Virus record (IMG/VR): IMGVR_UViG_3300010158_000153 | Location: 1-39,835 of that record | Length of the DNA stretch: 39,835 nt | DNA from: a virus | Reading direction: 5' to 3' (one strand) | Part shown: positions 1 through 7,462 of the stretch, piece by piece | Position numbering within the stretch: the first letter of the stretch is position 1 | Layout of the letters: each line of letters starts with the position of its first letter | Made by a program: the position numbers and the translations under genes | The notes under the pieces: model-generated | The model's input: only the letters and a program-made list of their open reading frames with translations | Databases searched by the model: none | What the model was told of the DNA's origin: nothing

Positions 1-540
1 ATGTACCTACACCGCCTGCACCGCCAATCAATGCATTGATATATGTGCCAGCTGTTACGCTACCACCGCTCAATACTTGTCCAACACTTAGTGTACCAGT
101 TACTGCTGTAACGTTCAATACGCCTAGAGTAAATGTCAATCCTGATAATGTACCAACAGTGGTTGTAATTGCTACACCGCCTTTAGTTGCTGACAATTGA
201 ATTGCAGTACTTGTTGGGCTACCAATGATAAAATATGTACCAGCACTGATACCTTGGCTAGTTGAGCCAGTGATATAAACTGGCATACCTGCTGCCAATG
301 TAAATGTGCTGAATGAGCTGATTGTAACGTTACCACTTGTTGTACTAGTAGACGCCGCAGTCAATGTGTTGCTTACTGTAGCAGTAATAGCTGTTGCTTG
401 GTTGATTGTACTGATTGTTGTACCTGCGGTAACACCTGTACCAGTCAACACCATGTTAACTGCGTAAGTACCTGTTACAGTACCTGTCGGTGTAAACACT
501 GTACCAGCGGCTAGTGTAGTTGCGCCGTTGCTGATAATAC
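1..540 (-). repeat. Thr/Gly-rich beta-repeat modules inside the sheath gene
   Basis: Codons about 470 to 651 of the sheath gene encode at least three short modules. Two have the form TGT-(hydrophobic)-VG/N-x-V-L-(S/T)-G-x-x-V-T-A-G-T, near residues 490-515 and 620-640. One has the form AGTYFII followed by LSATKGG and GTLSGLTF, near residues 565-605. The same modules recur in the 4133-residue fibre (for example its residues about 211-281) and, in part, in the last fibre gene of the window. Boundaries are approximate. Confidence 0.65.
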
Positions 541-1954
541 CAGCGGCACTAGCTGTGCCAGTTGCAACTGCTGGGAATGTACTTGCTGTGATTGGGCTAG
601 AAACAATGTTTGTTGCACCAGTGCCTGTACGTCCGTAAATTTTAAAGTTAGCTAGTGGGCTAGCATATTCGCCGTCATTGTATTTGACATAAACTGCACC
701 AACTGGAATATTAATACCACCACCCGATGCATCTAGTGAAGCCATAGCTGACTGATTATTAGCAAACAACTGTGTGGATTGTGTAATCCATGTGCTAGTA
801 TCTGCATTGTATTTCTTGACAAACCAGTTTGCACCTAAGTTAACTGAAGTAGTCTTGACCCATACAGAACCTGTTGGAGCACCGTATACTGATAGTTGGC
901 CAGCATTGGCTGTGCCATAAGCTACAAAACTGTCATAAGTTCCATACAATGGAACTGCAAAGTGTGGGCTAACTTGTAGTTGCGGTGCAATGTATGTACC
1001 AGCTACTAGTCCGTATACGCCTGGAGCTATTTTTGTACCTGTAAGTGTACCTGAAATAACAACGTTTACACTAGTTGAATAAAGCTGGATTGTGCTGTTA
1101 ACATAAGCCGCTGTAACACCAGTAATTGCACCAGTGTTAATCAATCCAACAAATGCTGATGGACTTGAACTGGCTCCAGTAATAGTTGTACCGTTGATAA
1201 TCAATGTACCTGTAATACTTGCACCACTATTGACCGAGCTACTAGTAACAGTTGGCCAAGCGGCTGACCATGCGCTTGTTCCGACTTCAACCCATGTACC
1301 TGCGGCTGTATCTGTTTGGAACTTTTTCAACCACAATTTGTTCAATGTAGTTGTAGCAACAATAGCGTAGTCGCCTAGTGAACCATAACTAGTGCGTGGT
1401 GTTGTACCGCTTAGTAAGTTTGAATCTGTAATAACAGTTATGTTGTTAACTGAACTTTGATTAATAAATGTTTGACCGTTTGTTGCAGTGGCCGCACTTG
1501 CGTTCCACTGGAATACGCCAAAGTTAGTATCAGCTACGTCAAACCAATATGTACCGTTTGCTGGAGGAGCAGTTGGAGCACTGGTAGCGGCAATCAATTG
1601 TTTAGTGTCGACATCTGCACGTACTACATACGCACGGTTGCTAACTCCTAAGAAACTATATGCGGCTTGTAAACCATATTCGTTTAATTCGCCGGCATTA
1701 ACTGGATTGTTGCTAGCGTCAGTTTGGAAGTAAGGAGTACCAAATGTTGCGCCTAAGTCTGCTTGACTTGTTAGTAGGTAAACTTTACCTGCATTTGCTT
1801 TGGTTGTTCCTGGAGCAGTGCCTGTGCCAGCACTGTTCATTTTATCTTGTTCTGATACTACGATTATTAGGGGTACGGTACCAGGTGCCGCTGGGGTGTA
1901 GAAACTTTCATCTACTACTGTTACGCTTACGCCTGGTGAACTTAATTGAGCCAT
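1..1954 (-). CDS. 18: Contractile tail sheath protein gp18 (3' end outside window)
   Basis: Open from the ATG at 1954 to the left edge, giving 651 residues without a stop. The N-terminus MAQLSSPGVSVTVVDESFY followed by APGTVPLIIV is the typical start of T4-like marine phage sheath subunits, which polymerise around the tail tube and contract at infection. Residues 1 to about 450 read as ordinary sheath domains, with YVVRADVDT near residue 130. From about residue 485 the sequence becomes Thr/Gly/Ser-rich and repetitive: TGTYAVNMVLTGTGV near 490, GISAGTYFIIGSP near 565 and VTGTLSVGQVLSGGS near 620. These match modules in the giant fibre gene of this window. T4 gp18 has 659 residues, and here the conserved C-terminal domain has not yet appeared by residue 651, so the full protein is probably longer. 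A GGAGA ribosome site at 1962-1966 supports the start. Identity is firm; the repeat insertion is read directly from the translation. Confidence 0.93.
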   Translation of the reverse strand, partial: MAQLSSPGVSVTVVDESFYTPAAPGTVPLIIVVSEQDKMNSAGTGTAPGTTKANAGKVYLLTSQADLGATFGTPYFQTDASNNPVNAGELNEYGLQAAYSFLGVSNRAYVVRADVDTKQLIAATSAPTAPPANGTYWFDVADTNFGVFQWNASAATATNGQTFINQSSVNNITVITDSNLLSGTTPRTSYGSLGDYAIVATTTLNKLWLKKFQTDTAAGTWVEVGTSAWSAAWPTVTSSSVNSGASITGTLIINGTTITGASSSPSAFVGLINTGAITGVTAAYVNSTIQLYSTSVNVVISGTLTGTKIAPGVYGLVAGTYIAPQLQVSPHFAVPLYGTYDSFVAYGTANAGQLSVYGAPTGSVWVKTTSVNLGANWFVKKYNADTSTWITQSTQLFANNQSAMASLDASGGGINIPVGAVYVKYNDGEYASPLANFKIYGRTGTGATNIVSSPITASTFPAVATGTASAAGIISNGATTLAAGTVFTPTGTVTGTYAVNMVLTGTGVTAGTTISTINQATAITATVSNTLTAASTSTTSGNVTISSFSTFTLAAGMPVYITGSTSQGISAGTYFIIGSPTSTAIQLSATKGGVAITTTVGTLSGLTFTLGVLNVTAVTGTLSVGQVLSGGSVTAGTYINALIGGAGGVGT

Positions 1955-1987
1955 TGTGTTATCTCCATGAGTACATGTTCTTGTATG

Positions 1988-1994
1988 TATTTAG
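1988..1994 (-). promoter_or_regulatory. T4-like late promoter box for gp18
   Basis: The minus strand reads CTAAATA followed by C, a one-base variant of the T4 late consensus TATAAATA. It lies 33 bases upstream of the gp18 ATG and leaves room for a leader holding the GGAGA site at 1962-1966. A sheath gene is expected to be late. Confidence 0.6.
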
Positions 1995-2059
1995 TGGTTT
2001 TGAACAAATTGTACCAGTTATATACCCATGGAAAGGTCTTGAAAAGGCTTAAATAAAAT

Positions 2060-2386
2060 ATGAGACCACTATGTAGCTGTGGGCGGGCGCCTGTAGCCAT
2101 TAACTACTATAAAAATAACAAACCCTACTACAGATCGGAGTGCGGGCTATGTGTTCGCGGGGTCAAGGAGCCCAGGTGGAAAAGTTCAGGCTATGCCGTA
2201 AAGTCAAGTTGCGACAAATGCGGTTATCGTAGTCTACATTCAGAAGTTTTTAATGTGTTTCATGTAGATGGCAATTTAAATAACTGCCATCCTACAAATC
2301 TCAAAACTGTGTGTGCGAACTGTCAAAGGACTCTTCACAAAGAAGGTGTGAAATGGCGTCAAGGGGGTCTTGTTCCGGACTTATGA
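2060..2386 (+). CDS. Small HNH-like zinc-binding protein (putative endonuclease)
   Basis: This 108-residue protein carries paired cysteines C5/C7, C28/C31, C51/C54 and C85/C88. Between the last two pairs lies an HNH-like core, HVDGN at 68-72, then NNC and HPTN up to N80. HNH proteins of this size are common in T4-like marine phages and may be nicking or homing nucleases, but the full catalytic set cannot be confirmed by eye. It sits alone on the plus strand between minus-strand gp18 and dNMP kinase. Its last 86 bases overlap the 3' end of the kinase gene tail to tail. The ribosome site is weak (AAAAGG about 12 bases upstream), and the start was chosen because C5/C7 follow it directly. Protein family is likely; enzymatic activity is inferred. 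Confidence 0.72.
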   Translation: MRPLCSCGRAPVAINYYKNNKPYYRSECGLCVRGVKEPRWKSSGYAVKSSCDKCGYRSLHSEVFNVFHVDGNLNNCHPTNLKTVCANCQRTLHKEGVKWRQGGLVPDL

Positions 2387-3005
2387 GTGTTTGTACCTGT
2401 GCGTACAAATCGTCAATTGTTCCGTTATTGTCCATGATTGCATCAAACTTAGTACCGACCCAGGCAGTTTCGCTAGCATGAATTCCTAGCTTTTCCATGC
2501 GAGTTTTAGCCAACATCCAATTCATGCAAGTATCGCCTGCGTTCATATCTACAGCATCAGTGTACCACTCGGGTTCTGCACCACGTTTTACACGGATAAC
2601 AATGCCGCCCGCATTTTTAATTGATTTGATTTCATTAGGAAATCTACAGTCGCTAATAACAATATCATCAGTGCTGTTACGTAGTTTGTTTTCTAAGCTG
2701 GCAATCCATATATCATCATGGAATGCTTTGCGGCAAACTTCTGTGCCCCAGTACTGTAAGATCCAGCGTGGGGTAAGATTGGGCATATTCAAACGTTCGC
2801 TCCACCACGGATCTACTTGTTCACGCCACTCACGAGCTTGTTTAGTACGACCTTCAAGCATAGTGCGGTCCCAACCAAACACTTGTGCTACTGCATCTTT
2901 GAGGGAGTTTGCAAACGATTCTCGTCTAAAACCGTGAAAGTTAGTAAGATAATCGGCAATAGTATCTTTGCCAGAACCAATAAAACCGCACACACCTATG
3001 ATCAT
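2301..3005 (-). CDS. 1: Deoxynucleoside monophosphate kinase (T4 gp1-like)
   Basis: A 234-residue P-loop kinase. Walker A motif GFIGSGKDT spans residues 7-15 at the N-terminus, as in T4 gp1, which phosphorylates dNMPs to feed phage DNA synthesis. Further family-like segments are a WGTEVCR stretch near residue 86 and VISDCRFPNE near residue 117, a likely Walker B/substrate loop. The ATG at 3005 is preceded by a strong AGGGGG ribosome site. Unlike its neighbours it has a canonical sigma70-type promoter directly upstream, consistent with early transcription by host polymerase. The C-terminal 28 codons overlap the HNH-like gene on the other strand. Confidence 0.88.
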   Translation of the reverse strand: MIIGVCGFIGSGKDTIADYLTNFHGFRRESFANSLKDAVAQVFGWDRTMLEGRTKQAREWREQVDPWWSERLNMPNLTPRWILQYWGTEVCRKAFHDDIWIASLENKLRNSTDDIVISDCRFPNEIKSIKNAGGIVIRVKRGAEPEWYTDAVDMNAGDTCMNWMLAKTRMEKLGIHASETAWVGTKFDAIMDNNGTIDDLYAQVQTLISPEQDPLDAISHLLCEESFDSSHTQF

Positions 3006-3026
3006 AGAACCCCCTAAAGTACTGCT

Positions 3027-3055
3027 AGTATATAACAGTTTTATTACAAGGTCAA
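3027..3055 (-). promoter_or_regulatory. Sigma70-type (early) promoter of the dNMP kinase gene
   Basis: On the minus strand TTGACC (3050-3055) and TATACT (3027-3032) are separated by exactly 17 bases, with the kinase ATG 22 bases further downstream. Both hexamers are one mismatch from the bacterial consensus. No T4-late box is seen here. Confidence 0.72.
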
Positions 3056-3063
3056 GATATTTG

Positions 3064-3849
3064 TTAGCCAGTTATAAAGTAATAACCAGTTCCGCCGGCA
3101 ATTAATGTTTCCAATTCTTTATCTAAATTGGTAATTTCTTCTTTAGCTTCGGCCAGAAGTGCTGTGCCGTTCAATGTAATCGGTGATCCAGGGCCTGCGA
3201 TTGATCCAAATTTACTACGTGCTTGTCCAAGCATTTGTTTGCTAGTGGCAAGAGTGTAATCTTTTAACCATTGCTTGGCATAAACATCTTGTAACAACAC
3301 CCAGTCTGGCCGATAGTTATAACTTTGCACAAGAATTTGTTCGCCTTGGGCAAACGGACGTTGCAAAATATCCAGCAAGTGGCTGGTTGGATTCCATAAG
3401 AATTCTATGTAACTACCAAACATACGCCCTACCAATTTTTGATAGCCAGCAAAGGCATCATAAGTTGCTAGTCCGCCCATCATGCTACCCGACATAAGGT
3501 AGGTGTTTGTATAGGCTAAATTAAACGGTTCAAATAAAGTACCACCTGCACCAATTCCACTTCTTGAGCCAATAGCTCTACGAAATACTTGACGGACAGT
3601 AATAACTTCATCGGGCAGTCTGTATTCATTTTGATCCTGTATTAGTTCTAAGAACAAATAACTTTCTTCTACAGCGTTAGGACTGCGCTGACGGTAACGA
3701 TTTAACGCACGATCTAAAGCAGTTTCGTAATGTATAGGGTCTAATTCTACATCAATCATACCTTCACCGAGCATTTGACGTACATAGTCAAATACTTTGT
3801 TTCGTTCTGTTACGGAATTAGATTGCGTACTTGGGGCTAAATCATCCAT
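3064..3849 (-). CDS. 13: Neck (head completion) protein gp13
   Basis: The 261-residue product matches T4 gp13 in its C-terminal third: WLKDYTLATSK, then GSPITLNG, then AEAKEEITNLDKEL parallels the T4 segment with WVKDYA, GGVTIDG and an EEARLEKE helix. The N-terminal part (LGEGMIDVELDP, NAVEESYLFLEL) is the form seen in marine T4-like phages. gp13 seals the filled head and, with gp14, forms the neck where the tail docks. An upstream GTG at 3897 is in frame, but the ATG at 3849 has GGAGAA six bases ahead (3856-3861) and a late box just upstream, so it was chosen. It is transcribed divergently from gp14, unlike the collinear 13-14-15 order in T4. Confidence 0.88.
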   Translation of the reverse strand: MDDLAPSTQSNSVTERNKVFDYVRQMLGEGMIDVELDPIHYETALDRALNRYRQRSPNAVEESYLFLELIQDQNEYRLPDEVITVRQVFRRAIGSRSGIGAGGTLFEPFNLAYTNTYLMSGSMMGGLATYDAFAGYQKLVGRMFGSYIEFLWNPTSHLLDILQRPFAQGEQILVQSYNYRPDWVLLQDVYAKQWLKDYTLATSKQMLGQARSKFGSIAGPGSPITLNGTALLAEAKEEITNLDKELETLIAGGTGYYFITG

Positions 3850-3866
3850 GTTTTGTTCTCCATGTA

Positions 3867-3873
3867 TATTTAG
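3867..3873 (-). promoter_or_regulatory. T4-like late promoter box for gp13
   Basis: The minus strand reads CTAAATA, the same variant found ahead of gp18, 17 bases upstream of the gp13 ATG. It lies inside the 41-base divergent spacer between gp13 and gp14. Confidence 0.5.
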
Positions 3874-3878
3874 CTGGC

Positions 3879-3886
3879 GATAAATA
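3879..3886 (+). promoter_or_regulatory. T4-like late promoter box for gp14
   Basis: GATAAATA on the plus strand, one mismatch from TATAAATA, ends four bases before the gp14 ATG. With normal late-promoter geometry transcription would start at about the ATG, giving a leaderless or nearly leaderless mRNA. The motif may therefore be fortuitous, or gp14 may rely on upstream transcripts. Confidence 0.4.
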
Positions 3887-3890
3887 TCAT

Positions 3891-5456
3891 ATGCCACGCT
3901 TATCCCTATTCAAACCAGAAAAAGGACTTGATTACAAGTTCATAGACCGTCAATCCAGCGAGATGTTCCAAGCTGGAGGAACCGACGTATATTTGCACAA
4001 ATACATAGGTGCAAATACTACTGCTGATAATGCCACTGCATCTCAGCCCATGTATGCCGATCGAAGTGTGACAAACATACAAGATTTGTTATTTTTAGAA
4101 AATCGTGACGGCACGTACGATACACAAATTTACAGAATTCGCGGACTTTATAATGTAGCAAACATTGATTTTAATCTAAGTCAGTTTGGTCTGTTTATCG
4201 ATAATGACACATTGTTTATGACTGTGCATATTAATGATTTTATCAAGTATATAGGCCGTAAACCTATAAGTGGCGATGTGTTAGAGTTACCACATTTACG
4301 CGATGACTTTGCGCTTAACGATTTTGATTTTAGTTTGCCAAGATACTATGTTATCGAAGATGTGGGCCGTGCTAGCGAAGGTTTCAGCGTTACGTGGTTT
4401 CCGCATCTATATAGATTAAAACTTAAACGTGTTACTGATAACCAGAAATTTGCATCAATCTTTAACGAGCCAGCAAAAGATGCTAACGGCGATCCAGTGG
4501 CAAATACCACCTTACGAGATTTATTAAGCACTTACAATGCAGAACTTAATATTAATGATCAAAATGTAGCACAAGCAGAAGCTGATGCTCCTAAGAGCGG
4601 ACATGAAACTCGTCAATTTTATACATTGGCCGCAGACCCGTTCACTGGCAACCCTGTATTATCAACTGCTGACGAAACAGACATTCGCGCTAGTAGTGTT
4701 GCACAAAATCTCAATGCCAGTGCAGTTGCAGGTATGCCACAGCGAAGTGGATATACTGGTTACTTGCTAGGCGACGGATATCCTGATAACGGGTACGAGT
4801 TTGGTTTTGGAATTCAATTTCCTAATAGTCCAGTAACTAACGATTTCTTCTTGCGTACTGATTTTATGCCTAACAGATTATTTAAATTTAATGGCAATGG
4901 TTGGATAGCTTATGAAGATAGTGTACGTATGAATATGACTAATAACGATACTAGAAATACATTAAAGACTAGTTTTATTAATAATACTACTTACATCTAC
5001 AACGATAGTCAAGCGAGCGATGCTGTTAAATTAACAGTTGATGCAACAGTTGTTAGAACTCATGTTCCGTTTACATTTGCTACTTGTGCGTATGTTGTAT
5101 TGAAATATCAAACAACTACACTGGCGTATGCACTGAGTGATCATGTTGGATTGTTTACCAGTTATCAATATACAAATTTAGATGGAGTTGTTACTCCATG
5201 CATACAAATCAATCTACCACTAGTTCCCAATACAACTAATATAGACGGTGGTGGCGCATTTCAAAGCTATCCGCCACCTACTACACAAAAAGAAGACGGT
5301 GGGTCTGCGGCTAGCGATAATCCAAGCGGTGTGTTAGACGATAGTACACAAGAAGTAATTCCGTTTACTGGAATATGGACTGTTACATTCTATAACAACA
5401 GAGAAGAACAACGTCAAAGTATCACTAAGGTACTTAAACCTAGGGCAGATTTCTAA
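3891..5456 (+). CDS. 14: Neck protein gp14
   Basis: The 521-residue product has the block typical of marine T4-like gp14: DLLFLENRDGTYDT, IYRIRGLYN, LSQFGLFIDNDTLF, YIGRKPISGDVLELPHL and YYVIEDVGRASEGF, ending with WFPHLYRLKLKRV near residue 180. gp14 assembles with gp13 at the head-tail junction. It is about twice the length of T4 gp14 (256 residues), with extra sequence after residue 200. The ATG at 3891 (MPRLSLFKPEKGLDYKF) was preferred over an in-frame ATG at 3831 that lies inside the divergent gp13 gene. No good ribosome site is visible. The stop codon overlaps the gp15 start as TAATG, implying translational coupling. Confidence 0.87.
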   Translation: MPRLSLFKPEKGLDYKFIDRQSSEMFQAGGTDVYLHKYIGANTTADNATASQPMYADRSVTNIQDLLFLENRDGTYDTQIYRIRGLYNVANIDFNLSQFGLFIDNDTLFMTVHINDFIKYIGRKPISGDVLELPHLRDDFALNDFDFSLPRYYVIEDVGRASEGFSVTWFPHLYRLKLKRVTDNQKFASIFNEPAKDANGDPVANTTLRDLLSTYNAELNINDQNVAQAEADAPKSGHETRQFYTLAADPFTGNPVLSTADETDIRASSVAQNLNASAVAGMPQRSGYTGYLLGDGYPDNGYEFGFGIQFPNSPVTNDFFLRTDFMPNRLFKFNGNGWIAYEDSVRMNMTNNDTRNTLKTSFINNTTYIYNDSQASDAVKLTVDATVVRTHVPFTFATCAYVVLKYQTTTLAYALSDHVGLFTSYQYTNLDGVVTPCIQINLPLVPNTTNIDGGGAFQSYPPPTTQKEDGGSAASDNPSGVLDDSTQEVIPFTGIWTVTFYNNREEQRQSITKVLKPRADF

Positions 5457-6976
5457 TGCAATTTTTTTACGACGGTCAAGTAAGACGATATATTACACAA
5501 GTTATTCGTGTATTCAGTAACTTTGTGGTCAAATATGGCGATGGTAGCTTGCACAGAGTGCCAGTTATGTACGGAGATCCAGACAGACAAGTGGCCAGTA
5601 TTATTCGCGGCAACAGCGAAAACAAAGTAAACAGTATCCCACGTATTGCTGTTTACGTAGAAAGTTTAAGCATGGATCGTGATCGTCTGGCAGATCAAAC
5701 ATTTGTGGACAAAGTTCAAATCAGAGAACGAGATATTAGTGCTGGCACATATACTCAAGGTCAAGGTAAAAATTATACTGTTGAAAGACTAATGCCGACA
5801 CCGTTTGATCTCAAATTAAAAGTAGATATTTGGAGTTCAAGTACTGATCAAAAATTACAAATACTTGAACAAATGTTGGTGTTGTTTAACCCCAGTTTAG
5901 AATTGCAGACCAATGACAACTACATTGACTGGACCAGTATTACTGTACTAAATTTATTAGACATCAATTGGAGTAGTCGCACAGTTCCGGTGGGCAACGA
6001 CAGTGGCAACGACATTGCCACTTTAAAAGTATCAACACCTATATGGGTCAATCCTCCAGTCAAAGTAAAACATCTCGGTGTTATTACAAAAATTGTTTCT
6101 AGTTTATACGGTTCAAGCACTACCAGCGGCACATACGTGGAAGGGCTTGGAACAGATCCGGTAGGTTCCACTACTAGTTTTGGCGATTTCATTGATGTAA
6201 ATGTTGTAACTATTTCTGATTATAAGATAGAAGTATATGCAAACACAGTACTCGCCTTGGGCCCAGCTGGTTCATTATTTCCCAACGAACCAACTAACGA
6301 TCCTAATCCTGTAAGATTAACTGCTCCTATAGATTGGACTGAAATTTTTAATAGTTATCCCGGAAAATATGTTGCCGGATCTAGCAGTATCTATTTGAAA
6401 CAGCCCGATAACACAGAAGTAATAGGCACAGTTGCGATAGATCCACTAGATACTAGTATACTACGTGTTAATTGGAATCCAGATACACTAGTAAGTAACA
6501 CTGGCATAGATAGTACTGGTAAATTAGATAATATGTTAGGCTACAATGCAACGGCCGGTAATCGTCCCAATAGTCCTGGAACTTTTGATGCTATTATTAA
6601 TCCACTAACTTATGATCCATTGCGTCCAACAGGTAAAGAAATAGCAGATCAACCTATCATACTTGGTTTGCGCTTCTTGTTAGTTGAGGATATTGGCTCG
6701 CTTGATAATCTTAAAAATACTCAATGGACTGGAACCCCGGGTACTGCCGCTACGAATTACAGTACAGTGTGGGGCACACTAGTGGCAAAAACAAACGACA
6801 TCATTGAATGGAACGGAACTAAGTGGAATGTAGTCTTTAATTCTAGTCAGTTTTACGACACTATGGTCTGGCAAACAAATACATATACTAGTGCTCAGTA
6901 CATGTGGAATGGTATCTCATGGAACAAGAGCTTTGAAGGTACGTATGACGCTGGATCATGGAGAATAGTCTTGTAA
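5456..6976 (+). CDS. 15: Tail sheath stabiliser/completion protein gp15
   Basis: The N-terminal 230 residues match marine T4-like gp15, which caps the tail tube and sheath and joins the tail to the neck: MQFFYDGQVRRYITQ, RVPVMYGDPDRQVASII, GKNYTVERLMPTPFDLKLKV, DNYIDWTSITV and PIWVNPPVKVKHLG. At 506 residues it is far longer than T4 gp15 (272). The extra C-terminal half ends in two Trp-rich segments, EWNGTKWNVVF near 452 and YMWNGISWNKSFEG near 482, closing with SWRIVL. I recall similar endings in cyanophage gp15 homologues but cannot verify this here. It starts on the TAATG junction with gp14 and overlaps the next gene by 19 bases. Confidence 0.88.
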   Translation: MQFFYDGQVRRYITQVIRVFSNFVVKYGDGSLHRVPVMYGDPDRQVASIIRGNSENKVNSIPRIAVYVESLSMDRDRLADQTFVDKVQIRERDISAGTYTQGQGKNYTVERLMPTPFDLKLKVDIWSSSTDQKLQILEQMLVLFNPSLELQTNDNYIDWTSITVLNLLDINWSSRTVPVGNDSGNDIATLKVSTPIWVNPPVKVKHLGVITKIVSSLYGSSTTSGTYVEGLGTDPVGSTTSFGDFIDVNVVTISDYKIEVYANTVLALGPAGSLFPNEPTNDPNPVRLTAPIDWTEIFNSYPGKYVAGSSSIYLKQPDNTEVIGTVAIDPLDTSILRVNWNPDTLVSNTGIDSTGKLDNMLGYNATAGNRPNSPGTFDAIINPLTYDPLRPTGKEIADQPIILGLRFLLVEDIGSLDNLKNTQWTGTPGTAATNYSTVWGTLVAKTNDIIEWNGTKWNVVFNSSQFYDTMVWQTNTYTSAQYMWNGISWNKSFEGTYDAGSWRIVL

Positions 6977-7407
6977 CGGATAGAATAGTTTGTAGCGGAG
7001 CATTGTTCTACGCTAAATCTACACGACGATTCTTACTATTACAAAAAGCCAGCGGTAAACATGAAGGCACTTGGGGACTAGTCGGGGGCACCAATGTAGT
7101 CGGCGAAACTCCATGGCAAGGTTTACAGCGCGAAATTACTGAAGAAATTGGTAGTATACCAAAAATAATCAAAACAATTCCTTTAGAAACATTTGTGTCT
7201 AATGACAAGGTGTTTAATTTCCATACTTATTTGTGCGTAATAGATAAAGAGTTTGTACCCGAGCTCAGTGACGAACATCAAGGATGGGCATGGGCAACGG
7301 TAGACCGTGCTCCAAAACCCCTGCACCAAGGGTTACGCAATAGTTTTTCAAGCAAAACTATACGCACAAAATTACAAACTATATTTGACCTAGTTGATCT
7401 AATTTAA
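6958..7407 (+). CDS. NUDIX hydrolase
   Basis: A 149-residue protein with a complete Nudix box at residues 43-65: Gly, five residues, Glu (GTNVVGE), seven residues, then REITEEIG, satisfying GX5EX7REUXEEXGU. The family hydrolyses nucleoside diphosphates linked to another moiety, such as oxidised nucleotides, ADP-ribose or capped RNA ends. The exact substrate cannot be told from sequence. Its start overlaps the end of gp15, so it is probably co-transcribed with gp14 and gp15. It lies directly before the oxygenase/halogenase operon and no terminator is visible after it. Family identity is firm. Confidence 0.88.
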   Translation: MENSLVTDRIVCSGALFYAKSTRRFLLLQKASGKHEGTWGLVGGTNVVGETPWQGLQREITEEIGSIPKIIKTIPLETFVSNDKVFNFHTYLCVIDKEFVPELSDEHQGWAWATVDRAPKPLHQGLRNSFSSKTIRTKLQTIFDLVDLI

Positions 7408-7427
7408 GTACTCCCTAAAAAACTACC

Positions 7428-7435
7428 TATAAATA
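7428..7435 (+). promoter_or_regulatory. Perfect T4-like late promoter box (TATAAATA)
   Basis: TATAAATA exactly matches the T4 late consensus. It is followed by a 27-base spacer containing AAGGA (7452-7456) and the GroES ATG at 7463. It is the only clear promoter before the 12-kb plus-strand run to 19422, so it is the likely main late promoter of the oxygenase/halogenase genes. Confidence 0.75.
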
Positions 7436-7462
7436 TGGTATATTATTTTTTAAGGAAAAAAA

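Noticed and set aside
1744-2052. Plus-strand 102-codon Leu-rich frame
   Set aside because: Antisense to the gp18 N-terminus; the Leu-rich character comes from the complementary codons of the sheath gene.
1955-2059. Sigma70 promoter for the HNH-like gene (TTGAAC ... TATACC)
   Set aside because: Spacing is only about 15 bases and the -10 match is weak; not convincing.
3831-3890. Upstream in-frame ATG for gp14, and GTG at 3897 for gp13
   Set aside because: Each would extend one gene into the other; the gp13 ATG at 3849 has a good GGAGAA site, and MPRLSLFKPEKG is the usual gp14-like start.
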